Shown: positions 17,132 through 26,568 of the stretch, piece after piece
How positions within the stretch are numbered: position 1 is the stretch's first letter
Layout: every line of letters starts with the position of its first letter
Assembly (NCBI RefSeq): GCF_002135415.1
Contig: NZ_NEGJ01000003.1
Coordinates: forward strand, 248,001-312,000
DNA: 64,000 nucleotides
From: Acinetobacter sp. ANC 3832
Lineage (GTDB): Bacteria; Pseudomonadota; Gammaproteobacteria; Pseudomonadales; Moraxellaceae
Direction of reading: 5' to 3'
Program-made: the position numbers and the translations under genes
Notes under the pieces: generated by a model
The model's input: only the letters and a program-made list of their open reading frames with translations
The model's database searches: none
Told to the model about the DNA's origin: nothing

Positions 17132-18013
17132 GGTACGCCTTTATTCAGGACAATCAGCACATATGGCCTGTCCGTCGATTATGTTCAACTCTAGATGTTC
17201 ATCACAGTGGTTATTACGCTTGGCTAAAGTAACCTACTAGTAAAACTGCAAAGAAACGGCAACAGCTTTCAGGATTGATTAAACAGTTCTGGCTAGAATC
17301 TGGTGGAGTCTACGGCTATCGCAAGATTCACTGTGATTTGAAAGATATAGGTGAAAGTTGCGGGATCAACCGAGTATATCGGCTTATGAAAACTAATGGT
17401 CTTAAGTCACAGTGTGGCTATCGCAAACCTAGAGCTCATACCGGTACTCCATCGATTGTTGCTGCAAATACTTTAAATCGCGAGTTCAACCCAATTCATC
17501 CCAACCAACTGTGGGTGACTGATATTACTTATATTCGTACTCACGAGGGATGGTTGTATCTTGCAGTTGTAATTGACTTGTTTTCACGTCTTGTTATTGG
17601 CTGGTCCATGAAATCTAGAATCACAACAGATCTAGTTTTAGATGCGTTATTGATGGCTTTATGGCGAAGAAAACCAAAGAACAAGGTGTTGATTCATTCT
17701 GACCAAGGTAGCCAATACACTAGCTATGAATGGCAGACATTTCTCAAGCACTATAATCTTGAAAGTAGTATGAGTCGCCACTTGCGCAGTACACTGCTCA
17801 TGCCATGATAATGCTGTTGCTGAGAGCTTCTTTCAGCTGTTAAAGCGAGAGAGGATCAAGAAGAAAATCTATATAACTAGAACTGAAGCAAGGTCAGATA
17901 TCTTTGAATATATTGAGATGTTCTACAATTCAAAACGCAGACATGGTTCCAATGGTCAGCATTCTCCATTAGATTATGAAAAGGCCCATCAAAAGAGGGT
18001 TATGTGTGTCTAG
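17128..18013 (+). pseudogene. IS3-family OrfB transposase, broken
   Basis: OrfB starts at the ATG overlapping the orfA stop and would supply the DDE transposase. The catalytic segments are visible: WVTDITYI (first Asp), HSDQGSQYTS (second Asp) and NAVAESFF (Glu). A TAA at 17230-17232 follows HHSGYYAWLK. Near 17783-17805, where relatives read SMSRRGNCHDN, about 22 unrelated bases replace about 9, shifting the frame before the catalytic Glu. The remainder (KRERIKKKIYITRTEARSD...) runs in the new frame to TAG at 18011. Two independent lesions make it non-functional. Confidence 0.85.
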
Positions 18014-18058
18014 AATTTTGGCGGCTATTCACTCAAATAATATTTCTATAGTAGATAA

Positions 18059-18907
18059 CTTGCATAGCTCACAAAACGTACGGTTATTTGTTGTATTTTT
18101 GAACTCTAACTTTTCAATATTTCATGCATAATTTATGCATGAAATATATCGATATACATAAGCTGACAGATGCTCAGTTTAAAAGACTCACAGGCATCTC
18201 TTGGTCTACCTATAAATTGATGGTTGAAATTCTAAATGCTCATTCTGCATCAACAGGTCGACCTCCTACACTGACTAAAGAAGACCAGTTATTGCTTTGT
18301 CTCAGTTATTGGCGTGAGTATCGAACTTTATTCCATGTTGGAACGACCTATGGTGTTTCAGAATCAACAGCCTCAAGAATTGTTTTTGATACCGAAGATC
18401 ACTTAATCAAATCTAAACAATTCAATTTACCGAAAAAAAACACCGAATGGCGGTGCTTTAGATTGGGATGTTGTGATCGTAGATGCAGCGGAGATAGCCG
18501 TACAACGCCCTAAAAAAACAGAAAAAAAGCTATAGTGGTAAGAAAAAGACCCATACGTTTAAAGTACAAGCCATTATTCATTATAAAACACAACAAATTC
18601 TCAGTTTATGTATGAGTAAAGGAGCAGTTCATGATTTTGAATTGTTCAAAAGAAATTTACATTTAATCCCTAAAGATTCCTTTGTATTCGCAGATAAAGG
18701 CTATCAAGGGATCTATGATATTTATGAAAGAAGTTTAATTCCGATTAAAGCAAAACGAGGCTGTAAGTTAGATCCAGAATTAAAAAAATACAATCGAGAA
18801 ATCAATAAAAGAAGAATAGGTGTGGAGCATGTATTTGATGTATTGAAGACCTTTAGAATACTTTCAGAGCGTTATAGAAATAGAGGTAAAAGACTGGGTT
18901 TAAGATT
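18059..18907 (+). mobile_element. IS5-family element, copy 1, truncated at its right end
   Basis: The left end CTTGCATAGCTCA matches the left end of the copy at 33279 (CTTGCATAACTCA). The two sequences stay near-identical until AAGATT at about 18907, after which copy 1 lacks the last roughly 55 bases and the right inverted repeat that copy 2 keeps. Both lie in the same orientation. Confidence 0.85.
18121..18143 (+). repeat. Perfect 23-base palindrome over the IS transposase start
   Basis: TTCATGCATAA-T-TTATGCATGAA includes the start ATG of the transposase at 18139. The same palindrome is at 33341-33363 in copy 2. A folded transcript would bury the start codon. Confidence 0.8.
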
Positions 18908-18914
18908 AGAATAA
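18124..18914 (+). pseudogene. IS5-family (DDE_Tnp_4 type) transposase, frameshifted
   Basis: Reading begins MKYIDIHKLTDAQFKRLTGI (ATG 18139) and runs well until an eight-A run at about 18433. Copy 2 has GAAGAAAA there, so copy 1 gained a base and drifts into a wrong frame ending at 18513. The correct frame resumes with YSGKKKTHTFK after the A7 tract near 18524 and continues (MSKGAVHDFELFKRNL..., FADKGYQGIYDIYERS...) to the truncated end, with EHVFDVLKTFRILSERYR visible. The family's catalytic regions are therefore present but in different frames. Confidence 0.82.
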
Positions 18915-19071
18915 AAGTTGATGGTTCTTGATTGACTCGTCCAATGTCGTATTAACTTTATTTAAAAGGTAGTGCTCAAATCTGACGTGCTACCAAAATT
19001 AAATTAACTTAATAAAAAAGACCTTTTAATTATAATAATCAAAAGGTCTATATTTTTAAAGCATAACTATA
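18908..19071. other. Gap after IS copy 1
   Basis: About 100 bases with no gene that I can support are followed by the lptB terminator. They may include the far side of the locus interrupted by the insertion elements, but I could not match them to the response-regulator remnant. Confidence 0.4.
19014..19054 (-). terminator. Terminator of the kdsD-lptB operon
   Basis: AGACCTTTT and AAAAGGTCT pair across a 13-base AT loop, with a T-rich tract beyond on the reverse strand. It lies 20 bases past the lptB stop. Confidence 0.75.
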
Positions 19072-19821
19072 TTAAACCGTAAAATCATCACCTAAATACA
19101 CTTCACGCACTGTTTCATCTGCTAAAACTTCTTCAGGAGTGCCTTCAGCAATAACAGCACCTTCACTCACAATATAGGCATGCTCACAAATCGCCAGTGT
19201 TTCACGCACATTATGATCTGTAATAAGGACACCAATACCACGGTCTTTTAGCTGACGAATAATATCTTTAATGTCGCCAACCGAGATCGGATCTACACCT
19301 GCAAAAGGCTCATCAAGTAACATAAACTTAGGATCAGCAGCCAAAGCACGCGCGATTTCAGCACGACGACGTTCACCACCTGAAACACTCATACCCAAGG
19401 AATCTTTAATATGGGAAATTTTAAAATCTTCCAAGAGCTCTTTTAAGCGCTGTTTGCGTTGTTCTTTATTTAAATCCTTACGTGTTTCAAGAATTGCCAT
19501 AATATTTTCAGCAATTGTTAATTTTCTAAAAATTGATGCTTCTTGTGGTAAATATCCAATGCCTTTGCGTGCTCGTTCATGCATGGCTAAATCAGAAATA
19601 TCTAAAGCATCTAAATGGATTTCACCTTTATCCATTCGAACCAAACCAACCACCATGTAGAAACTTGTGGTTTTACCTGCCCCATTGGGTCCAAGCAAAC
19701 CTACAATTTGACCACTTTTCATGGTAAATGACACATCTTTAACGACCCAACGTTTATTATAGTTTTTGGCTAAATGTCGAATACATAAAACTTGTTGTGA
19801 TTGATCTGGTGTATGTTGCAT
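19072..19821 (-). CDS. lptB: LPS export ABC transporter ATPase LptB
   Basis: LptB is the cytoplasmic ATPase of the LptB2FGC complex, which extracts lipopolysaccharide (lipooligosaccharide in Acinetobacter) from the inner membrane. The 249-residue protein has Walker A GPNGAGKT (about 43-50), the signature [17 protein letters not shown], Walker [14 protein letters not shown], and the switch histidine in LITDHNVRE. Its start touches the lptA stop (one-base overlap), so the two are coupled. It is the last gene of the operon and is followed by a terminator. Confidence 0.95.
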   Translation of the reverse strand: MQHTPDQSQQVLCIRHLAKNYNKRWVVKDVSFTMKSGQIVGLLGPNGAGKTTSFYMVVGLVRMDKGEIHLDALDISDLAMHERARKGIGYLPQEASIFRKLTIAENIMAILETRKDLNKEQRKQRLKELLEDFKISHIKDSLGMSVSGGERRRAEIARALAADPKFMLLDEPFAGVDPISVGDIKDIIRQLKDRGIGVLITDHNVRETLAICEHAYIVSEGAVIAEGTPEEVLADETVREVYLGDDFTV

Positions 19822-20348
19822 TAATCACGCGCTCCTGGGAACGTTTTCGTACTTGATGGTGGAATAATAATCTGTACACGACCTTTTGATGAACCCGTCG
19901 CATTCGAACTACCAGAGGCTTCAATATCCCCTTTATTCATACTATATTTCAATGTATTACTACGAATACTTGCACCATTTTGATATAGATATGCGTTACC
20001 AATCAGATTAAGAATGCCCGTTTCTGCGTTGTACACAATTTTTTGAGCCTCACCACGAGACATCCCTTTTTGGGTGTCCACTTGTTGTTGAAATTTTGCA
20101 GGTGAGCCTGTTGCCGTAATCGTACTAATTTGCTTATTTGAATTTAATTGAGCAACAATGGAAGCCGCTTGTAACTTCATTGTTCCCTGTTCAATTACAA
20201 CATTACCCGTATATGTTGTAACGCCTGTTTTATCATTAAATGTCGCATGATCTGCAAGCAATGAAATCGCCTGATTACGATCTGAAGGCAAAGCAAAAGT
20301 TGTTGCTGAAGCACATAATAGGCCTGCAACAATCAATGCTTTTTTCAT
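19821..20348 (-). CDS. lptA: Periplasmic LPS bridge protein LptA
   Basis: LptA forms the periplasmic beta-jellyroll bridge that carries LPS from LptC to LptD. The 175-residue product has a signal peptide ([19 protein letters not shown], cleavage near residue 19), an OstA-type fold with [20 protein letters not shown] and [16 protein letters not shown] repeats, and a basic C-terminus. I start at the ATG at 20348 because it gives the signal peptide; a longer frame from 20426 would overlap lptC. It lies between lptC and lptB. Confidence 0.92.
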   Translation of the reverse strand: MKKALIVAGLLCASATTFALPSDRNQAISLLADHATFNDKTGVTTYTGNVVIEQGTMKLQAASIVAQLNSNKQISTITATGSPAKFQQQVDTQKGMSRGEAQKIVYNAETGILNLIGNAYLYQNGASIRSNTLKYSMNKGDIEASGSSNATGSSKGRVQIIIPPSSTKTFPGARD

Positions 20349-20373
20349 AGAATAAAATCTTAGGGAGAATTGT

Positions 20374-20919
20374 TTATTTTGGTGCATACTTTCCTCGAAT
20401 ATTAAAGAATTCGTATTGACCTTCATTTAAATTAGCTTTTAAACCTTGGCTGGTAAATTGACCATTGGGTGCATTCACTAGAACTTGATGAGAGGTTTCT
20501 AACAATCGTGTTTTAGGATAACCCGTCAATTCATCTGTATTAAAAATTAGGTTACCTTGCTCACCAAATTGAGTCGCTTGAACCTGACCCTTTAAAATAA
20601 CTTTTTCATTGTCATTAAAACCATGTGCTTCTTTCGCAAAAAAAGTAGAACTCACCTGATCATTGCTATACATCGAAGCATGGAAATTAACAAGCTTAGA
20701 ACTCTTTTGTTGTAAATCTTGTTCTAAGTGATCAACTTGGGCACGAACATATAAATGCCCATGCTCATTGGTTTGAAGTAAATGAATACCTTCAGCAGAA
20801 TACGTCATGTTATGTGCAGAATCTGCATCTAACTTTTTGCCTTTCCCGCTGTAATAGTAATATCCACCGCTTATCGCTGCAATCACAACTGCGGTAACAT
20901 ATAAAGCTTTAGTATCCAT
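20374..20919 (-). CDS. lptC: LPS export protein LptC
   Basis: LptC is the single-pass inner-membrane protein that receives LPS from LptB2FG and hands it to LptA. The 181-residue protein has one N-terminal transmembrane helix (about residues 5-23: ALYVTAVVIAAISGGYYYY), a short basic linker (GKGKKLD) and a periplasmic beta-rich domain ending in NEGQYEFFNIRGKY. It is followed by lptA after about 25 bases and preceded by kdsC. Confidence 0.9.
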   Translation of the reverse strand: MDTKALYVTAVVIAAISGGYYYYSGKGKKLDADSAHNMTYSAEGIHLLQTNEHGHLYVRAQVDHLEQDLQQKSSKLVNFHASMYSNDQVSSTFFAKEAHGFNDNEKVILKGQVQATQFGEQGNLIFNTDELTGYPKTRLLETSHQVLVNAPNGQFTSQGLKANLNEGQYEFFNIRGKYAPK

Positions 20920-20962
20920 AAATGATCATCAACAAACTCTATGCAAGTGCAAAATTATAAAA

Positions 20963-21502
20963 TTAATGAGGGATAGCCGTATATTTTTCAAGGAGTTCAT
21001 TATAAACACCTTTAGACATAAGCAACATATCACACACTTCACGTACAGCTCCACGTCCACCCGTCGCTTGTGTCACAAGATCTGCACGACGACGAACCTC
21101 GACGTGTCCATTCGGCACAGTCACTTTCATGCCTGCAATGGCAAATGCTGAAAGATCAGGCCAATCATCACCCATGTATAAACAATCTTGTGGATCAAGA
21201 TTAAACTGCGCACAGGCTTCTTTTAATGCAACACCCTTATCTTCACGACCTTGAAAAACCAAATCCACACCTAAATCAGACATGCGTTTTTCAACAATAT
21301 TACTTTTTCGCCCCGTGATGATAATTACTTTGACACCCGCCTGTTGCACAAGCTTCATGCCTAAACCATCACGAATATCAAATGACTTTATCTCATCACC
21401 ACTATTGGTTAAGGTGACAAAACCATCACTTAAAATACCATCTACATCTAAAACCAATGCTTCAATATGACGCGCTTGTTCCAGTAAAACATAAGAAGCC
21501 AT
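20963..21502 (-). CDS. kdsC: 3-deoxy-D-manno-octulosonate 8-phosphate phosphatase KdsC
   Basis: KdsC removes phosphate from Kdo-8-phosphate, the third step of Kdo synthesis for LPS. The 179-residue HAD-family protein has the nucleophile motif LDVDGILSDG (about 18-27), the second motif IITGRKS, and the MGDDWPDLSAF loop holding the magnesium-binding aspartates. Its short, capless C1-type form and its position next to kdsD and lptC settle the identity. It begins three bases after the kdsD stop. Confidence 0.93.
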   Translation of the reverse strand: MASYVLLEQARHIEALVLDVDGILSDGFVTLTNSGDEIKSFDIRDGLGMKLVQQAGVKVIIITGRKSNIVEKRMSDLGVDLVFQGREDKGVALKEACAQFNLDPQDCLYMGDDWPDLSAFAIAGMKVTVPNGHVEVRRRADLVTQATGGRGAVREVCDMLLMSKGVYNELLEKYTAIPH

Positions 21503-21505
21503 TGA

Positions 21506-22483
21506 TTAATTTACCCCAGCTTGAATTAGGTCATGCATACTAATTACACCAATGACTTTATTGGCATCATCAACCACAATAAATTGGTTAATTTTCTTTT
21601 CATTCATTTTCTCTAAAGCTTCTACAGCTCGTGCTTCTTTAGAAATCGTCGATGGATTTTTTACCATTACTTCAGACACTGGTAAATTCACATCAAAACC
21701 TTGTTGTTTATCAATTAAACGACGCAGATCTCCATCTGTAAAAATACCCAATAGATGATCATTTTCATCCACAATTGTGGTTAAACCAAGGCGTTTATTG
21801 GATATTTCGTAAAGTACTTTGTTCATTGGTGTATCTAAAGCGACTTTTGGTAGTGCATCACCTGTATGCATTAAGTGTTTTACATGTAAAAGTAAACGCT
21901 TACCCAATGCACCTGCAGGATGTGACATCGCAAAATCATCAGCAGTAAATCCACGTGCATCTAAAAGTGCAACAGCAAGCGCATCGCCTAAAACCAAAGT
22001 TGCTGTGGTACTTGAAGTTGGCGCTAAACCTAAAGGACAAGCCTCTTGAATATCGCCCAGTGTTAAAGCCACATCTGCATTTTGTGGCATTGGACCTTTG
22101 TCATCACCACTAATAGTAATTAAAGGTACTTGCAGATGTTTAATCAATGGGATCAGCATCATAATTTCATCACTCTTACCTGAGTTTGAAATTGCAATGA
22201 GTACATCACCACGAACCAACATCCCTAAATCGCCATGTCCTGCTTCTCCAGGATGCATGAAAAATGATGGCGTGCCTGTTGAGGCAAATGTGGCTGCCAT
22301 TTTGCGACCGATATGACCTGATTTACCCATTCCAGTAATGACTAAACGGCCTTTACACTGCAAAATAATTTCACAAGCTTGGGTAAAACGCTGATCAATT
22401 TGGGTCGCAAGTACTTCTATTGCATGTTGTTCAATAGATAATGTTTCAAGTGCGACTTTTTGAAAATCAATCTGATTTGGCAT
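21506..22483 (-). CDS. kdsD: Arabinose-5-phosphate isomerase KdsD
   Basis: KdsD interconverts ribulose-5-phosphate and arabinose-5-phosphate, the first step of Kdo synthesis. The 325-residue protein has an N-terminal SIS sugar-isomerase domain (TGMGKSGHIGRKMAATFASTG, then HPGEAGHGDLG) and two C-terminal CBS domains (about 205-325, ending in VISMHDLIQAG). I use the ATG at 22483 (MPNQIDFQ); an in-frame TTG at 22498 would add five residues. It leads the kdsD-kdsC-lptC-lptA-lptB operon and is divergent from cysS across a roughly 210-base promoter region. Confidence 0.92.
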   Translation of the reverse strand: MPNQIDFQKVALETLSIEQHAIEVLATQIDQRFTQACEIILQCKGRLVITGMGKSGHIGRKMAATFASTGTPSFFMHPGEAGHGDLGMLVRGDVLIAISNSGKSDEIMMLIPLIKHLQVPLITISGDDKGPMPQNADVALTLGDIQEACPLGLAPTSSTTATLVLGDALAVALLDARGFTADDFAMSHPAGALGKRLLLHVKHLMHTGDALPKVALDTPMNKVLYEISNKRLGLTTIVDENDHLLGIFTDGDLRRLIDKQQGFDVNLPVSEVMVKNPSTISKEARAVEALEKMNEKKINQFIVVDDANKVIGVISMHDLIQAGVN

Positions 22484-22696
22484 ATTGGGTGGATTCAAGA
22501 TGGACTGACCTTAACTCTAAAAGAGTTTTTGATTTCAAGCTAAATATTTTTGACTATTTTAGCATATCAATACAATTAGCACGTTTCTAAATGTATATGT
22601 TTTCACTTAGTTATTAAAAATAACGCATAAAACTTTATGAAAAAAGTCGCTTAGGTTAAGATGAAGCACCATTTAATTGACCTATTTTGAAGCGCT

Positions 22697-24118
22697 ATGC
22701 AACCATTTGTTCTATACAACTCAGAGCAACGTAAAAAAGTTGAATTTGTTCCACGTAAAGAAGGACATATCGACATGTATGTATGTGGTATGACTGTATA
22801 CGATTACTGTCATATTGGACATGCTCGAGTCATGGTTGCATTTGACTATATTATTCGTTTTTTACGTAGCCAAGGTTGGAGCGTAAAATATGTTCGTAAT
22901 ATCACGGATATTGATGACAAAATCATCACACGAGCGAATGAGAATGGTGAAACTATTACTGCACTCACCGATCGTTTTATTCAAGCCATGAATGAAGATG
23001 CTGCAAATTTGGGTTGTGCTGCGCCTGATGAAGCACCCCGTGCAACAGATTATATCGACCAAATGCAAAGCATGATTGGCAATTTAGTCAACAAAGGTAC
23101 CGCATATCCTTCAAATAATGGCGATGTTTATTTTGAAGTTGAAAAATTTGCAAAATACGGTCGCCTGTCAGGTCGTAAACTTGAAGATATGCAAGCAGGT
23201 GCATCTGAACGCGTCGATGTTGCCGTTGAAAAGAAACACCCGTTTGACTTTGTGTTGTGGAAACATGCCAAAGAAAATGAACCTTCATGGGCTTCGCCTT
23301 GGGGCAATGGTCGTCCAGGTTGGCATATTGAATGTTCTGCGATGTCGACCTGCTGCTTAGGCAATCATTTTGATATTCATGGTGGCGGTTCAGACTTAAT
23401 GTTCCCGCACCATGAAAATGAAATTGCGCAAAGTGAAGCGTCCACTGATGAACAATATGTGAATTATTGGATGCATGTTGGTTTTATTAATTCTGATGGC
23501 GAAAAAATGTCTAAGTCTTTAGGCAACTTCTTTACCATTCGTGATGTGATGGAAAAATTCCATCCTGAAGTGATTCGCTACTTTATCGTTTCATCTCACT
23601 ATAGAAGCCCCGTGAACTTTTCAGACTTTGCTTTAAAAGAAGCAAAAAATGCACTTAGCCGTTTTTACCATTCTTTTAAAGCCTACCAACAAGTCTATGG
23701 TGAGAAAACTACTGACGCATTGGAAACAACTTTAGTTGAACGCTTTAACACAGCGATGCGTGATGACTTTAATACGTCTGAAGCCATTGCTGTTTTATTT
23801 GAAGTAAATAAAGAGTTGAATCGTGCAGTAAAAGAAGAGAATGCTGAACAGGCTGTTGCGTACTATTCTACTTTACGCCACCTCACCCATATTTTAGGTT
23901 TGGTTCAGCACAATGTTGAAGATTTCTTAAAATCTGATATTGGTCAAGATGCTTTAGATTTATCTGAAGAGCAAATTGCAGATTTCATTCAGCAACGTGT
24001 TGATGCGAAAAAAGCCAAAGAGTTTGCAAAGGCTGATGAAATTCGTCAGTCTTTATTAGATCAAGGCATTGTATTAGAAGATACTCGCCAGGGAACCATT
24101 TGGCGTCGTGCTGATTAA
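22697..24118 (+). CDS. cysS: Cysteinyl-tRNA synthetase
   Basis: The 473-residue class I synthetase charges tRNA-Cys. The HIGH motif is HIGHAR (about residues 37-42), the KMSKS motif is KMSKSLGNF (about 270), and the zinc-binding CGMTVYD and HIECSAMS segments are present. The C-terminal DALR-like and anticodon-binding parts end in [11 protein letters not shown], as usual. It is transcribed divergently from kdsD and followed by tRNA-Gly on the same strand after about 64 bases. Confidence 0.96.
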   Translation: MQPFVLYNSEQRKKVEFVPRKEGHIDMYVCGMTVYDYCHIGHARVMVAFDYIIRFLRSQGWSVKYVRNITDIDDKIITRANENGETITALTDRFIQAMNEDAANLGCAAPDEAPRATDYIDQMQSMIGNLVNKGTAYPSNNGDVYFEVEKFAKYGRLSGRKLEDMQAGASERVDVAVEKKHPFDFVLWKHAKENEPSWASPWGNGRPGWHIECSAMSTCCLGNHFDIHGGGSDLMFPHHENEIAQSEASTDEQYVNYWMHVGFINSDGEKMSKSLGNFFTIRDVMEKFHPEVIRYFIVSSHYRSPVNFSDFALKEAKNALSRFYHSFKAYQQVYGEKTTDALETTLVERFNTAMRDDFNTSEAIAVLFEVNKELNRAVKEENAEQAVAYYSTLRHLTHILGLVQHNVEDFLKSDIGQDALDLSEEQIADFIQQRVDAKKAKEFAKADEIRQSLLDQGIVLEDTRQGTIWRRAD

Positions 24119-24182
24119 TTCGCCAGTTAAAAACATAGAGTGTTGACAGTTTAATGAAATTCTCTATAATGCAAACCATAAA

Positions 24183-24258
24183 GCGGGAATAGCTCAGTTG
24201 GTAGAGCATAACCTTGCCAAGGTTGGGGTCGAGAGTTCGAGTCTCTTTTCCCGCTCCA
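24183..24258 (+). tRNA. tRNA-Gly (GCC)
   Basis: A 76-base cloverleaf with acceptor GCGGGAA pairing with TTCCCGC, discriminator T and encoded CCA. The D arm is GCTCAGTTGGTAGAGC, the anticodon stem CCTTGCCAAGG gives anticodon GCC, and the T loop is GAGTTCGAGTCTC. It lies downstream of cysS and ends at a strong terminator. Confidence 0.95.
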
Positions 24259-24264
24259 AAATAT

Positions 24265-24300
24265 AAAAAGCCCTTATCATTGATAAGGGCTTTTTTTTGC
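24265..24300 (+). terminator. Terminator after tRNA-Gly
   Basis: AAAGCCCTTATCATTGATAAGGGCTTTTTTTT is a perfect 12-bp stem with a long T-run. Confidence 0.92.
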
Positions 24301-24330
24301 TCGAGTTTTTATCACACAATGATTAATTAA

Positions 24331-24579
24331 TATCTTACATTTTATTCACAGAGTTCATCCATTTTCTCCAATTATTTTAAGCAAATATCTGCCCACTTTT
24401 CTAACGAAAGTGGAGATTTAGTGGTTTGTAAAAGTAGGGTTTTAGGATCATCTATTTTTATTGTTCTCTTTGCGAATGCTTCTCCATCTCTTATTAATTT
24501 ATTTGCTTTATTATTTGCACTCTCCTTTTTTAGCTTAGGTTTAATTGCATTACTTTCAGGTCCTATTAAAACAAATTAA
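24331..24579 (+). pseudogene. Possible C-terminal remnant of a membrane transporter
   Basis: An open frame without a good start runs from 24331 to the TAA at 24577. Its last part reads VLGSSIFIVLFANASPSLIN then LFALLFALSFFSLGLIALLSG and ends GPIKTN. That pattern, two hydrophobic helices with a short loop and a polar tail, resembles the end of a major-facilitator transporter. The upstream part does not look coding. It lies next to mdcR, but I cannot say which transporter it came from. The rest of the gap to 24765 holds no clear gene. Confidence 0.35.
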
Positions 24580-24765
24580 TCCTAACAAAATAATGGATAA
24601 GGCTGCGCTCTTTACTTCTCTAAAATTATCTTTAGAGAAGTGTTCCGCTGTACAAACACTTAAAAATCAACTTAAACTATTGAAATTTAATTACTTTATT
24701 GCATAAATATTTATAAATTAAAGTTTTCTAAAAATTAGCATGCTATATTCACCATTATTAATTTG

Positions 24766-25695
24766 ATGTTATGGATAACCTCATTGCAAATAGATGAAGA
24801 ACTGACGCTTAAAAAAATTCAAATTTTTTTGGCCTTTATGCGTTGCGGTAATCTGTCAAAAACTGCAACTGAAATGCAAATCAGTAATGTCAGTGTACAT
24901 AAAGCTTTGCATTCTCTTGAAAACTCATTACGTTGCCCTTTGTTCAAAAATGAAGGTCGAAATTTAATCCCTTTAAAAAGTGCTTATGTGCTTGAAGATC
25001 ATTCAAAAAAAATTGTTCAAGATATTGTAGCGACTGTAAATAAAACTCGTGAAGCTGCTGGATTTGCGTCAAAAATATTTCATTTAGGTTCTTTGTATTC
25101 GTTAACAGTGAATACTATTCCGAGTGTTATTAGCGGTCTAAAACTCAGACGAGGTGATTTAGATATACAACTTTCCTTAAGTTCAAATATTGATTTGGTC
25201 AAAAAATTAAAAGCAACAGAATTAGATGCCATTATTGTTGCACTTAATGAAACCACTCACGATCAAGTGTTTGAGAGCTTACCGATGTTCCAAGACGACA
25301 TTTTTTTAGCTGTCAATAAAAACTCAAAGTATGCAAAGTTTAATGAAATTAATTTAAGCAAACTAAAAGATGAAACTTTTTTAACACTCGCAAAAGGATT
25401 TGCTACACGTAATGACAGTGATATTGTCTTTGATAAAGCTGGAGTTAATCCAAAAGTTTTCTTAGAGGTGAGTGATATTTTTACATTAATTAGTATGGTA
25501 AGTTCAGGTGTTGGGTTTGCATTACTACCTGGTCGAATTTCAACAATTTATGAAAACTCAGTAAAATTAGTTCGACTTGAACCTCAATATCAAATTAAGC
25601 AAGAAATTGGCTTAGTCTTCTTAAAAAGTAAAGAACGTGATCCTAATTTATTGGCATTTATTGCTGAATGTCGCATGTTTTCAAGAAATATTTAA
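24766..25695 (+). CDS. mdcR: LysR-type regulator of malonate utilisation (MdcR-like)
   Basis: The 309-residue protein has a LysR N-terminal helix-turn-helix (GNLSKTATEMQISNVSVHKALHSLENSLRCPLF, about residues 28-60) and a periplasmic-binding-protein-like effector domain. Segments such as SVHKALHSLE, RCPLF and LYSLTVNTIPSVISGLKLRRG match MdcR as I remember it from Klebsiella, and the convergent malonate operon supports the name. I use the ATG at 24766; an in-frame TTG is one codon earlier. It probably activates mdcABCDEGH-madLM in response to malonate. Confidence 0.85.
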   Translation: MLWITSLQIDEELTLKKIQIFLAFMRCGNLSKTATEMQISNVSVHKALHSLENSLRCPLFKNEGRNLIPLKSAYVLEDHSKKIVQDIVATVNKTREAAGFASKIFHLGSLYSLTVNTIPSVISGLKLRRGDLDIQLSLSSNIDLVKKLKATELDAIIVALNETTHDQVFESLPMFQDDIFLAVNKNSKYAKFNEINLSKLKDETFLTLAKGFATRNDSDIVFDKAGVNPKVFLEVSDIFTLISMVSSGVGFALLPGRISTIYENSVKLVRLEPQYQIKQEIGLVFLKSKERDPNLLAFIAECRMFSRNI

Positions 25696-25760
25696 CATTA
25701 AATTTGGGCCTTTTATTAGATCTTAACAAATTGCCCAAACACGGTGAAACCTATTCATCC

Positions 25761-26522
25761 TTAACCAAAAATAGCATTTACAGTAAGAAAAAATACTGAC
25801 GGGCCTAATAAACATCCTAAGCCAGTATAGAATGTTGCAACCAATGCGCCATAAGGAACTAAACGGACATCTGTTCCTGCTAAACCTGCAGCAGTTCCAC
25901 TGGTCGTGCCAGCTAAACCACCGAATACCATTGCTGATTGTGGGCTTTTCAAATACATAAACTTCGCCAGTAACGGTGTTCCAACCATAAAGAACACAGA
26001 CTTAATCAGTCCAATTGCAATCGAGAGTGCAATAACATCAGATGAAGCACCTATCGCTGTACCTGTAATTGGACCAACAATATAAGTCATTGCCCCTGCA
26101 CCAATGGTAGTCATTGAAACAGGATCTTTATATCCCATTAGCCATGCCGTCATTGCACCAATCCCAAAAGGAACTATACAACCTAGTGTCAATGCAATAA
26201 GGCCAACTTTACCGGCCTTTTTGACTTCTTTAACATCTACTTCAAATGCAGTCGATGCAATTGCAAGGTCACGAATCATTGCTCCGCCAAGTAAAGCAAA
26301 TCCAGAGAAAATAGCAATATCTGAAATACCCTTTGTACCTTGTGTATATACCCCAGCAAAATAAGCGACTACTAAGCCCAATGTAATTGCAATTGCAGAA
26401 CTTTGAAGCTTACCTCCCGTCAAATACTTTGAAAGTAAATGAGAGACCAACATCATAAGACCAGTAACTGCCAGCGCAGTGACTAGCGCATTTTTAGTTA
26501 ATACTGCAATTAAAGCATCCAT
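25761..26522 (-). CDS. madM: Malonate transporter subunit MadM
   Basis: MadM is the larger subunit of the two-component MadLM sodium-dependent malonate importer of the inner membrane. The 253-residue protein has about eight hydrophobic helices with glycine-rich segments (IGAGAMTYIVGPITGTAIG, LAGTTSGTAAGLAGTD). It is the last gene of the operon, 47 bases downstream of madL. An imperfect stem lies between it and convergent mdcR (TTTGGGC...GCCCAAA, 25702-25739). Confidence 0.88.
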   Translation of the reverse strand: MDALIAVLTKNALVTALAVTGLMMLVSHLLSKYLTGGKLQSSAIAITLGLVVAYFAGVYTQGTKGISDIAIFSGFALLGGAMIRDLAIASTAFEVDVKEVKKAGKVGLIALTLGCIVPFGIGAMTAWLMGYKDPVSMTTIGAGAMTYIVGPITGTAIGASSDVIALSIAIGLIKSVFFMVGTPLLAKFMYLKSPQSAMVFGGLAGTTSGTAAGLAGTDVRLVPYGALVATFYTGLGCLLGPSVFFLTVNAIFG

Positions 26523-26568
26523 TATTTAATTCCTTTTAATCATTGAATTCGTGTTTTCATAACGAAAA

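Larger units (their letters stand above)
16797..18031 (+). mobile_element. Decayed IS3-family insertion sequence
   Basis: The unit holds overlapping orfA and orfB of an IS3-type element. The right end, reading inward on the reverse strand, is GTGAATAGCCGCCAAAATTC. A left-end partner near 16800-16822 (TACTCTCCGCAAATAATTGA) is only partly similar, so the boundaries are approximate and no target duplication is clear. orfB carries two lesions, so the element cannot move by itself. Confidence 0.75.

Noticed and set aside
19271..19660. 129-residue open frame antisense to lptB
   Set aside because: It mirrors the conserved ATPase and has a Ser/Lys-rich translation without a plausible start signal.
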